Shown piece after piece: positions 28,809 to 40,700 of a DNA stretch of 64,000 nucleotides. The translations under genes were made by a program, and so were the position numbers. Every line of letters begins with the position of its first letter. The first letter of the stretch is position 1. The DNA lies in assembly GCA_003991915.1 (NCBI GenBank), contig RQTK01000958.1:4597-68596 (forward strand), given 5' to 3'. The DNA is from Elysia chlorotica (lineage: Eukaryota; Mollusca; Gastropoda; Plakobranchidae). Below the pieces are notes generated by a model. That model ran no database searches, had not been told where the DNA came from, and was given only the letters and a program-made list of their open reading frames with translations.

Positions 28809-29222
28809 CTTTAAGTTTAATTAATTGAATGTTATAATAAAAACAGAGAGAAACACAAAATGCACCTCTAACAACACTCAAATATAAACTTGAGGTAACA
28901 GAGCACGTAAATATGATCAAATCGAAAGTCAGTGAGTTACAATAAACTGAAGATAAAGTAATATAATGGAGATTAACTGTTAAGTTAATTATAGAACTGG
29001 TGACCGTTCACATTAGCGGTCACAATAAATCCGAATGAAAACCTGCGTTCCGGAATATTATAAACCGAAAACAAAACTATCACACAACAGAAGCCTTTGT
29101 GGGTGATCTGCACAATAAATGAAACAACTTAGTGGTGTAAATAAATAGAAATATCAGGAAAAAAGAGAATACAACACAGAGCTCTCGAGATTAAGTGGTT
29201 CCGCCACGAGGGTCACACAACT

Positions 29223-29286
29223 AGTGGTTCTGCGCATGCATGGTCACTCCATCTCAGCTATATTCTATGAATAGTCAGGGACGACA
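29223..29286. repeat. DIRS inverted terminal repeat (5' side)
   Basis: Runs from agtggttctgcgcatgcatg to gtcagggacgaca. It is the inverse of 24530-24593. The element's leader, about 410 bp, separates it from the gag start at 28808. Confidence 0.93.
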
Positions 29287-29650
29287 TAATAATAATTATA
29301 ATAATAAATAATAATAGTAGTAGTAGTGGTAGTAGTAGTAATAGTAGTGGTGGTGGTGGTAGTAATAATAATAATGGTAATGGTGATAATGATGATGGTG
29401 GTGAAAGTAATAGTAATAATGATAATGGTAGTAATAGTAATAGTAGCAGGAGCAGTGGTGGTAGTAGTAGTATTAGTAGTAGTAGTGAGGGTAGTGGCAG
29501 TAGTGAGGATGGGGGTGGTGGCAATGCTAAGAGTGACAGTGGTGACAGTGGGGAGAATTGTCAATTTAGTGGAGGCAGAGTTAACAGTAATTGCAACAAT
29601 AGAGACAATATTATGCTAGTAATCGGGGTGGTAGTGTGGGTGGTAGCATT
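29287..29650 (+). repeat. degenerate TAN/GTN trinucleotide tract
   Basis: taa, tag, tgg and gat triplets repeat for about 360 bp, directly abutting the DIRS 5' end. Long Thr-, Val- and Leu-rich frames here are artefacts. Confidence 0.93.
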
Positions 29651-29999
29651 AATGACATGGGTGTTAATAAATAGGATAACGATAATCATAATGGAAAAAT
29701 TAGCAGCAGGGGTAATTAAAAAAATTTTTTTTTAAATTTAGGAATGCCTATGGTGGGTAGGTGGCGATCGTAGGAGCTGCAATAGCCACGGCCATATTTG
29801 GAATGGGGGAACAATACTAAATTAGAATACTCATAGGGTAATACCCCCGGTTTAAACTATGCAGCCATACCAGTTGCACCTACTTCTTAAATCTCCCGCC
29901 TCACTCATAAAAAGAAAATTAAATGTATAAACCTAACTTTACCCGTCCCCCCAGCGTGGAAGGGAAGGTTTGTCTTATCTGTCTCAACCTATCCCCCCT

Positions 30000-30210
30000 T
30001 TCCACTTTAGAACCTCCGAAATTAGGGAACCCCATACATAAGAGGAGCAGCCTTGTAGTAATAGAATGAACCAGCATAGGATCTATCATGTCTTGCCTTC
30101 CTCCTGATCTTTTGTCTTCTGTCAACGCCGCCTGTCGCCGTATAGGATCCCCCAGGGGAACCTAGGAGACGTTAAACCCGGAGAGAGGGAGAGAATTCTC
30201 TCCCTCCCTC
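30000..30210 (-). repeat. SINE-related fragment
   Basis: ccaggggaacctaggagacg followed by ttaaacccgg matches the end of the SINE body at 16080-16110 in inverse orientation. Confidence 0.4.
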
Positions 30211-30316
30211 TATAGATAATCAAGCCTTACATATAAGGGAAACTTTTAGGAAAACAAAATTGCAAATTGACCAATGCTTTGAATGCATGTCTATGTAAAA
30301 ACGCATAAGATGAATA

Positions 30317-31469
30317 CAGTAAAACATGCCTACAGCGGGATTTTCGGGCCCAGAAGAAAAGTCCCACTGTAATCAAGCTCCCGCAATGGGGAAGCAAAGG
30401 GAAGTTAGCAAAAAATCATTAACAAAATTATCTCCCTTGCATAACAATAAAATAAAACCTAACTATTGGGCCGTAGGCACTCTTAGTATTATTAGTTCAA
30501 ATTTTTTGTTTTCGGTTGTTTTTTTTTGTTTGTTTGTTTCTTGTTGTTTTTTTTAAATACACTTTTCACTTTTGATAAAAGTGGTCTGGTTTGAATTGTC
30601 CTTTGTTGATAGCTGACAGGGTCGGTTCTTTGTCTCTCAAGAAGGTGTAGAAGGTACCAGATGAAATCTCATAGTCTCTGCAAATTTGGTCTTTCATTTT
30701 TTTTCTTCCTGTCAACTTCGTTGATTATTTCAGCCTTCTTTTCAATCGAAAAAATTTCCTTTTGTTAGAAAGCCATCTTCTTCTTCCGTCGTGTGTAAAA
30801 TTTGCGTTCTGTATTGTATAGCTAGTAGAAATTAGGAATTAATGCCATAAAATTCGCCTTCTGTATTGTATATTTGTATAGACCATAGCTAGTGGAAATT
30901 AGGACATAGGAGTGAATCATGAATGCGTGTTTCATGATCAAGGATCGTAACGAAATGAACGATACCTACACAGGGCCCGCAGGGCCACCTAGCCCATCTC
31001 ACCCGCTTCTCCCCTCTCCCCACACCGATCGATTACGACCATTCTTTTGTTTGCGTTGTTCAACTTGTGTAACAAACTAGCATCGAAAATCATCCGGCTG
31101 GGCTTAGTACCTATGGTCATGTAGATCTAGAATGTGCCTGGAAAGATAACATTACGCATCACAATGCGCAGACATCGGGCCTGCTTTATGCCTATCCCCA
31201 ACCCCTCTCTTCCCTTCCTCACCCCTAGACCCGACTTAAGCAGTACAAACCATGAACTATGGTTAGGCTAGGGCGTGGAAAACAAAACAATGCCGTTCTT
31301 TACTCTTTATCTACCGCTCGCTCAAGTCCCGCTGTATCCATGTTCTACCCCGTTATATCAATGCACAGGTTATAGAGCTTATATAGAAAAAAAAAACAGG
31401 GCTACTTCCAAGGTCCCACTATAGGGATGGTCCCGCTGCAGCGGGTGCCGCTATAGTTGAGCACTACTG
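30317..31469. mobile_element. pogo/Tigger-like DNA transposon, decayed
   Basis: Left end cagtaaaacatgcctacagc and right end (inverse) cagtagtgctcaactatagc share CAGTA plus a ctayagcgg block. Both are flanked by TA, the pogo/Tigger target duplication. Inside, minus strand at about 30760-30590, a psq/CENP-B-type helix-turn-helix can be read over one frame shift: KKAEIINEVDRKKK and then DQICRDYEISSGTFYTFL. No DDE domain was recognised, so the copy is internally deleted. Confidence 0.72.
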
Positions 31470-31615
31470 TATAACATTCAGTAATTCTCAAGACACTAAC
31501 TTTAAAAAAGTCCCTATTGGAAACTGCTGTCTCATTTAAAGTAAAACATTTAACTATATTACAATTAAGGCAAAAACAAAGAAATAAAATGTACACAGAA
31601 AGAACTATATCTCAC

Positions 31616-31756
31616 CTGCAATGGCCATGATTCACAAAATTCAAAGCTACATTTATTTTTCCTTCTGATTTTTTCAATGGACTTGACCCTTTCCATCTCC
31701 GTTGAGAAAACATGGAAAATCTCAAAGAGAATTACACCAAGGCTGAACATGTCACT
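31616..31756 (-). CDS. EIF2AK1: HRI exon: C-lobe helix F and TEMER segment
   Basis: 141 nt, phase 0 both ends, acceptor gctag, donor gtgaga. It reads SDMFSLGVILFEIFHVFSTE followed by MERVKSIEKIRR and ends ESWPLQ. The Asp of SDMFSLG is the invariant helix-F residue. More C-lobe exons must follow below 31616 but were not found. Confidence 0.93.
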
Positions 31757-34700
31757 CTAGCAAAATCAGTTTGATGGGTGCAAGGACAAAGTATGTGGAA
31801 ATGAAAAAGAAATTGAATAAAAAACGCTTAAAAAATTGGAACAGAAAAAGAAAAACAATGATAAATATGTTTCATCTAATCAGTTTCATAGGGTAAAAAG
31901 ATAAGTGTTAATGTTAGATTTTAATGTTATTATTATTTGGAACCACTATAAGATGTCCATAACTACTATAAAGGTTTCTAGAGCTCATGCAAACCGCTGG
32001 GCGTCTGATTTTTCTATAGTGCTTTGATAACTATCTATCAGCACAAAGAAAAAAAGACATGCAAAGGAAAAGGCGGGCTTTAAACTTAATCTTCACCATG
32101 AGATATAAATCACCCCTCAATTAAGTTAATATAAAATGCTATAGAAAACTTTAAATAAACACTCATATGTTTAGTAGCAAAAAAAGTGCAAAATATTAAA
32201 ATTCACTCAATTCCAACCTTTGAGTCATAAAGAGAGCCTTCTAACTGCTCTGGTGAGGCATAGGCAGATGTTCCTACTCCACTTGTATGATTGTCTTTTA
32301 TGTAGGGAATATCTACAAATTAATATAAAGATAAATGGAACATGCTCACATTAACATGATTATTGACAGATTGCACTCCTATCTATATACTCATTACAAA
32401 GTCGTTATTTTTAACATCAGAAGTACTGATAAAATATTGTACATGTATTAAAGTACATCACAAAAATTTTCCGCTTTAAGTGCAAGAGATGTTAGAGGCA
32501 TTGACAATCATGGCTTTACATTAACTTTAGTTCTCATTCCCTGGATGAAAACATTGATAGGGGCTTCTTTTCTCTTAGTGTAACTGTTTCAATTGTATTT
32601 CTTGCACTGTTTCCTATTGCTTTTAATTCCCTGTCTTTTTCTCATACATGTTTAGCTTGCATGTCCAAAGAATTTTAAGTGTCTTTTATTTTCTCTACCA
32701 ATACAACAACCTTCAAATTCCTCTTAGTGATATGTTGTGGAGAAAGGAATTACTATTCTATATTTTCATACAAGAACAACATCATCCAATTTCTTCAACC
32801 CATTATATCTTCACTTGTGTTTAGATGATATCCTGCTTTTAAGCTAAAGGCACAAAGTTACAATAAACAAAAACACACTTTTTGATATGGGTTTAAATTT
32901 AACAGATATTTTTGCTAACCATTCACACAGCTAATTTAAATGATGATAGATAAATCGTTCATATCACGTTAAATTCTAAAATTTAAAAAAAAATGCTTAG
33001 AAGTTAGTATTGGTTTCGACTGTTTAAAAAAAATTGAGTAAATATTCTATGTTAAAACTATGTGAGAATTGTTCAATACACAAAAAGTAATTAATTAAAG
33101 GGAAGCATTATTCTTGCCTCAATCTCTTATCGACACACATTGCTACCAAAAAGGTAAAAATTAGAGAAAGTCAAATGCAAAGGAAATGCTCTAATTTATT
33201 TTGTTTTTTTTTCCCTCTAAAAGAAATCTGACTTCAAGCAAAAAAGGCATCTGAGCACTTATTCCATATCTTACATTATAGGGCATCTAGCCTAAGTGGG
33301 GCAACTTGGTTCTAAACAAACTTTTAGACGGCTATGAACAAATAAATTCACTAGTTGCAGTTTACTCCCACTATGGAAAATGAATGGTAGAACTTATGGT
33401 ATCACTTCATTTTCAGCAAAGAAAAGAAATAAAAAAATATGATCTTTAACCAGTTTATATCCTAGATTTGCAAAAAAGTTCTATTGGAGATTGTGGCACA
33501 GCTGAGATTAAAACCTCCAATCTCCTGTATGTTTTTTACCTAGACTTAAAAAATTGATCAGAAGTAAGAGCAGCAACAATGTTTTTCTTCTTTTCTATAC
33601 AGGTTACATGCCTAACCACAAATTATAATGAAACACAGACCTTTCCAGGTTTTGAAAACAGACAGGCTCTCTGATCCTTGAGATAAAACCTCAATTTTTG
33701 CAAGCCCAAAGTCACCAATTTTAACTTGAAGATCACTTGTGGAAAGGAAAATATTTCTTGGCTGGCAGAGTGAAAAATGCAAAAAACATAATTTTAGGAA
33801 CAGTGGACTTTGCAATTTATACTTATATAGTTTATATTCCTTTTTATATTTTTAGTTGACAGTTTAGAAAACGCATCTACTCATAATAATTGATCTTAAC
33901 ATTGTAGAACAAAAAAAAACAAGTTAAACAATTTTTTTAACTATAACAAACTATTTTACTTTATTGGTTCATTCAGAACTTTAATTTTAAAAAATGCGAA
34001 CAGAATAACTTGCTTTTTTAATATCTTAAAAGAAATTAAAAGCAACAATTTAACACCTATAATTATATAAAAGCTACTCAACCTTCAAGTCTCTATGTAT
34101 GACACCAGAAGTGTGAATAAACTGTACACCTTGCAGCAATTGATGAAAAATATGCATATTTTCTACACACATTGCCTTAGGGTCTGAAAGGTTAAATGAA
34201 TAGTGAAAGTTACGTAGTGGTTTCACATAATTTTATAGGTAAACCTACATGTAAAAGGTCATTTCAATATTCGTTTAAATTTTTCTTTTAAAGGTTTGGG
34301 ACAGGAATACTAAAGTTTCTGACAAATCAAAAATAAACACAGCTCTCAAAAGAATCTCTAAAATTAAGAGCAAAAATGCTGACAGAATATCATAGCTTCT
34401 AGACACTATGTTTTAAGAAAAGATAAAATATGAAAAACCAAGGACATCCTCTCAATAAATGTTGGCTCAGCCATCTGGAAAACTAAGACATTAAACTGTT
34501 ATATTACACACAGTCAAGCATCAATATGAACTTTAAGCTGTTGTGTTATATGTGGTCTCTGTTATTTTGTGATCATAATAAGTGTAATATTTAATATTCT
34601 TATTTTGTTTATGTACCGTACATCAATTACATTTTTATAAACATTATATCCATATACTGTTAGTTTTACAGTTTCAATAATAATTACTGCATAATCAGTG

Positions 34701-37700
34701 TAGTGTTAAATATATTTTCTATACATCTATATGCTTATTCCATTGAACTAATAACTATTTCGTATCTTATGCCTTATAAGCAGTGCAATATTCAATATGT
34801 ATCTTTATTGTTTATATAATCTGTGCACATCTTTCATACATTATATACATTTCAGCTACTTGTTTTTTTTTTTTAATGATTATTGTCTACCTTATGTTAT
34901 AGCCCATGTAACCATGATGACAATTTTCCTTGGATGGGCAATAAAAGTATATATCTTAATCATGTTCAAGTAATGAAACCAACCAAATCAATGAAAAATC
35001 CTGCAAATACTCAATCATAACTTGCACTTTTAAAACGTAATGGTACACTTATAACACAAGCAAGCCCTGTCTCTGCATAGGATCCTCATTGGGAACATTT
35101 GAGATGTCAAAAGCTATCAAAAGCATGTGGAAGGTAGGAATTGATCATTCCTCTAAGAAATAACTAGTCTCCACCTTACACCATGGCAGTGAGTGTTTAG
35201 GGTTGTGTTCAGTGTATGTGATGTTAGGTGAAGGGAGGTGGTATTGATCCAAAATGTGTTATTCACGAAAGTGATTTCCGTTCCAACAAGAAGTTAAAGT
35301 AAGGGAGATGCTGACCAATAACACAGTTGTTAGATCGATAAATCAGAATATGAACAATCTTCCAATCCATTCCAGAAGGGTCTACACTTTCCCACTGATG
35401 CTGCTAACATTATGTACTTACTTCTTTTGCTTGCACTATGCAAACAATGATGTCTACAATGGTTTGACCATAAACTACCACTAGAGCCACAGAGCCAAAT
35501 AAATAAAAGTCAGAAAATTGAGCACACACTACAGATCTGCACACAGCTGTGGGAAGGAGTGGTCACCTCTCTGTTTAGTTCTTTGTAAACTTTTCCCTCA
35601 CCTCCATACAGCACTGTGGAGGGCTGCAACTGTCTTCAAGAAAATTAAGAGATCCACATAACTTGTGTTGTTCGCCTAGCAGGCAGTCTAGTTCTTTGTG
35701 CTCCTTCCTTTTGGATATATTTTTAAATGATTCCTTGATTTTAACAAATTTTTTTATACATTATAAAGTTTTTAAACCGTGATGTTCTTAAGTTACTTGT
35801 GTTTAAAATTGTGTAAATTATATATTTTATCTGAAACTTGTATCACGTTTACATGGATTTACGCCACCAAGTTGATAATTTTACCCCTATACAAGAACGA
35901 CAATATTCCCTGAACAAGTTCACTCGACCTCAACACATGAGTCAATGTCTAACATTGCTCACATCAGTGAACCCCTTCCAGGTAGCTGGCTTGATGCACG
36001 CATGGCTGATCTCACACCAGATCTCCAGGTGTTTCTGTCATGAGGGTCAGTTGTTGAGAGATTCCAGTCTTTCCGATCCCTCTGTCACCTGCTTCCATGT
36101 CATTCTGGGTATCCCTTTTCCACGACTTCCTGTTACTTGCATGTCCAATGCTGTCTTGATAGCTCCGCTTGACCGTTCCACGTGGCCATACCACCGGAGT
36201 CTTCTCTCCTTCAGAATGAGGTTCAGGTCCTCAAGGCCAAGAAGCGTCAATAGCTTATTTGACCTGGTGGTGGCCACATCTTCTGGCTTCACATTGCAGA
36301 TCTGTCTTATCATTGCCCTGTCGTTTCTCTGCAGGCGTTGAAGGTTTGGCTTGGTCAAGGGCCATGTCTCGCTAGCATGGAGCATTGCACTCCGCACACA
36401 AGTGCTGTACACATGACCCCGCGTCTTGTATGAGAGGTGGCGAGACAAAAGAACTGGTAGTAGTTCTTTAAACTTCTTCCAAGCTGTCTTCACACGTGTT
36501 GTGGTTGCAACTAATGCAAGGTCACAGCCACCAGCTGCCGAGAGCATATCTCCCAGGTAGCAGAAAGAAGCTACGACATCCAGCTTGTCGGATCCCACCT
36601 GGACTTCACTCTGTGGTCTGCCATCGATTGGTCTCGCAGTTCCCTGGCATCGACTGCACTGGAAAACTTTACTGTGAAGTTGAAGATTAACAGAGGCTTT
36701 GATGTATGCTGTTTGTAAATCCCTTCATATAATCATGTTTTTTGCTCCTATTTCCTGCTTAGGGTTTTTTCCCCTTTTCTTCTGAAATTTTTTTCCTTCT
36801 TTCAATAATTGAACAAAGCTTGTACAAACGATAAAATATATTTGTAACATAGAAAGGGCAGTCAGTTAACTGTTTTTTGTTGTTTTGTTTGTTCCCAGAT
36901 TCTAGGCTGTCCACCTCTTCCTGTCCTGCTGTAAAGCGTCCTAGCTCTATATTCACATATCAACAGGTACAGTACAACCCTTAACTCTTTAAACCCTCAT
37001 GCCCATTCCATATTTTAATGTAGGTTTTAGATAGATCTATAAATTGAAAGAGGGTATTTTTTTCGTATTCCGTCATTAACTCATTCATGTTTTTTTGAAG
37101 AACAGAAGCGCTCTCCTAGTTTAACATCTCTTAGGTTCTCATGGAGCATCCCACACGGGGTCAGGTCTCAACCACTCAAGTCTGACAATTTGATATGCTG
37201 CCATACAAAAGACAGTTGGGGAATACCAGGGCTCCATCCGGTTACATTATACTGTTGCTGAACTATTCAGTGGAGGACGAAATCCAACAAATGACAAATA
37301 CATTTATTTGATCGTGAAAACAGTTGAGAGTTTTCTTAGAAAATTAGATACCTATGCAGTATTTAAAAAAATACTTTTAGCTGTTTTATTTCACATGACT
37401 TAGAATGCAATAGTTTTGTACTTTATATAGTTCCAGAATATTCTATTTTTCCTAATAGATCATCCATGGAAATTTCTCCCACGCCCAAGTCAACCAAACA
37501 ACCCCAAAGGGAAAGGTGACATTTCAGTCTGTGCACTGCGTCAGTCCTCGATGGTCTCTGGGCTTCTTGGGCGATTCTCAATCTACCTCGGTCAACAAGC
37601 CTTTCTCGGCGGGNNNNNNNNNNNNNNNNNNNNNNNNNNNNNNNNNNNNNNNNNNNNNNNNNNNNNNNNNNNNNNNNNNNNNNNNNNNNNNNNNNNNNNN

Positions 37701-40700
37701 NNNNNNNNNNNNNNNNNNNNNNNNNNNNNNNNNNNNNNNNNNNNNNNNNNNNNNNNNNNNNNNNNNNNNNNNNNNNNNNNNNNNNNNNNNNNNNNNNNNN
37801 NNNNNNNNNNNNNNNNNNNNNNNNNNNNNNNNNNNNNNNNNNNNNNNNNNNNNNNNNNNNNNNNNNNNNNNNNNNNNNNNNNNNNNNNNNNNNNNNNNNN
37901 NNNNNNNNNNNNNNNNNNNNNNNNNNNNNNNNNNNNNNNNNNNNNNNNNNNNNNNNNNNNNNNNNNNNNNNNNNNNNNNNNNNNNNNNNNNNNNNNNNNN
38001 NNNNNNNNNNNNNNNNNNNNNNNNNNNNNNNNNNNNNNNNNNNNNNNNNNNNNNNNNNNNNNNNNNNNNNNNNNNNNNNNNNCAGATTTGAAGTGTAAAG
38101 AAATGACCCAGAAAACAACAGTGCAAAAGAGGCTAAATCGAAGTCATGATAGACATAAGTAAAATACTGAACAGTGAAATGCTGAAAAGAAACAAAAAGA
38201 ATATTACAAATGAAAAAAAAACCGGTTTTATTTCCAAAATCTCCCAAAATTGGGGCAGTGTACGGAAGGCCAAACAACGATATTGCAGGCTCAAAAAGCA
38301 TATGCAACATTATAGAAGAGAGGTGACCACAACTAGTGTCTCCTTCCCACAGCTGACGGCTGTGTGCAGATCAATAGTGTGTGCTCAATTTTCTGGCTTT
38401 TATTTATTTGGCTCTGTGGCTCTTCACCATCTTCAAACATCCATCATGTTTCTCAGCTGATAAACCTAGTCTCTACTTTAATTAGAGGATCTATAGTTGA
38501 CCCTGTTGGTAATTAATATTGGGAATAATTACTCTAAAGAACTATGGCCGATCATGGGCTTCTACAAGAGTTAATGAAAATACAACTTACAAGAGAAAAT
38601 TTAATATTAGATCTTTTTTTTCCCTACCACTCATAGTATACCGAAAACATCAAAATATTATACGGTCTTAGTGACCATGACATTGTTCAAATTGACAGCA
38701 ATCAAGCAAAATAGACCAACGAAAAGAAACATACACATCTGGAATCAAGCTAAAATACAAAAGATCTTGAAAAAGGCCAAAGATTTTGCTGATAAGTTTC
38801 AATATCAGTTCTAAGCTGAGTCCGATGTTGGTGAACAATGAAAGGGTGTGTTTTGAAGAAAATATGAAACAAATTTTTAGAGAAGCATATCCCTAAAAGG
38901 GAAACAACATAAAAAATCCACCAACAATGGATAACCGCAAAAACAAAGAAGCTTCTGAGGAAGAAAAACAATTTGTTTTCAGTCATGAAAAGAAAAAACT
39001 CAGAAGAAGCACAGCAAGAATACAAATGCGGTTAAAAGGGAAACGCAAAAAGGAATGCTGTCAAGCTCACAGAAACTATGTTAAAGAAATCGTGAACAAT
39101 ACCAGTAATAATAACAAAAGACTTAAGTTATATATCACAAATTTGAAAAGAGAAGCTACTGGAGTTTCAACACTAAAAGACAATAATGGTTTATTCCAAA
39201 CTGATCCTAAAACTAAAGCAAATATTCTCAACCATTAATTCTTGTCAGTTTTCTTTGATTCTCAAAAGCGTGCTACAAATTATGGCAATGTTGCCCTGAC
39301 AGCAACACTGAAGATTGCGACAATAAAAATAACAACAAACGGTGTGAAGAAACTCCTGGATACCATCAATGTGGATAAAGCAACAGGTCCCGACGACATA
39401 TGAGCACAACTGCTCATTGTTCTCTTGAAATAGCACCAGTACTCACATTAATTTTTCAAGGAAAAGTGCCACATGACTGGAAATTAGTAAACATAACACT
39501 AATCTACAAAAAAGGTGACAAGTCATGCGCTAAAATTACAGACCCGTTTCCATCACCTCCATCGCATGTAAATTACTGCAACATATTTTATACAGCAACA
39601 TCATGAACCTCTTAAAAGACCATCACATCCTCACAGATTTACAACACAGATTCAGAAGTAAATGATCCTGCGAAACACAGCTCCTAACAACATGTAACTA
39701 TCTCGTCGAAAAACTAAATAAGAACCTTCAAACAGATGCCATCCTATCAGAGTTCAGCAAAGCATTCGATAAAGTTCACCACCAAACTCTGCTTGAAAAA
39801 TGATGGTATTACAGAATACATGACAAATTGCTACAATGGATCGGTGACTTTCTGACTGACAAAAAACAAACAGTAGCGGTTAATGAAAAGAAGTCAGACC
39901 CGGCCCCAGTATTATCTGGAGTACCACATGGCACTGTGCTTGGACCACTCTTATTCCTGGTCTACATCATTGACATTAATGAAAGAATATCTGCCGGAAC
40001 AAAACTACGACTCCTCGCCGATGACAGTCTCTTATACCAAATAATTCAAAACGAGGAAAACGTAAGGGCCCTTCAAGGAGATCTGGATAAACTTCAGGAA
40101 TGGGAAGATGAAAACAGTATGGAATTCCACCCATATAAATGTAAATTTTTAAAAATGACAAATAAGAAGAAAACCGCTCCATCAACATATCAAATCCACG
40201 GCACTACCTTAGAAGAAATGAAAAAGGCAAAGCATCATGGAAAGACCATGTGGCAAACATATGTGGCAAAGCAAACTCAACTCTAGCTTTTCTACAGAGA
40301 AATTTATATGACGCCGACAGAGAAATAAGAATCAAATGCTATAAAACATTTGTCAGACCAGTATTAGAATACAGCAGTGCAGTTTGGGACCCTCATCACA
40401 AGAATGAAATTAACGAAATAGAAAGAATACAACTTCGAGCGTCTAACGAAATACCAACACAAAAACAAGTGAATAACCACCTAAACTAAAACCTTTACTG
40501 AGCAGGAGAAAAGATATCAAATCGGTCATGTTCTTCAAAGGCCTAAATGGTCTGACGAAATTACACCTGGACGGCATAAAACCCTCGAAATTTCTTTTAC
40601 ACCAGTTAAGAGTAGATCCACATTTACATTCATTTATTCCATCAGAGCTAAGACAATGGAACACTCTCTAGTCCCATAAGGAACTCGGACGACCTGAAAA

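Larger units (their letters stand above)
24478..29286 (-). mobile_element. DIRS-type tyrosine-recombinase retrotransposon, nearly complete
   Basis: A roughly 4.8-kb element reads on the minus strand in the order gag-like, RT-RNase H-MT-like, tyrosine recombinase. It has 64-bp inverted terminal repeats (24530-24593 and 29223-29286), a 52-bp extension beyond the 3' repeat (24478-24529), and an internal complementary region (about 24753-24865) that is the inverse of extension plus 5' end. This terminal layout is the hallmark of DIRS elements, which are thought to integrate through a circular intermediate and make no target-site duplication. RT and recombinase frames are long and uninterrupted; gag carries one apparent frameshift. 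It lies between NUBP2 and HRI, same strand. Confidence 0.93.
31757..34082. other. HRI intronic sequence around exons 32218 and 33641
   Basis: Apart from the listed exons this is AT-rich intron with no recognised element. Confidence 0.5.

Noticed and set aside
29258..29619. Thr-, Val- and Leu-rich frames of about 90-100 codons
   Set aside because: Created by degenerate TAN/GTN triplets; no other evidence for a gene.
37423..38310. Long frames across the N gap
   Set aside because: Openness comes from unknown bases, not sequence.
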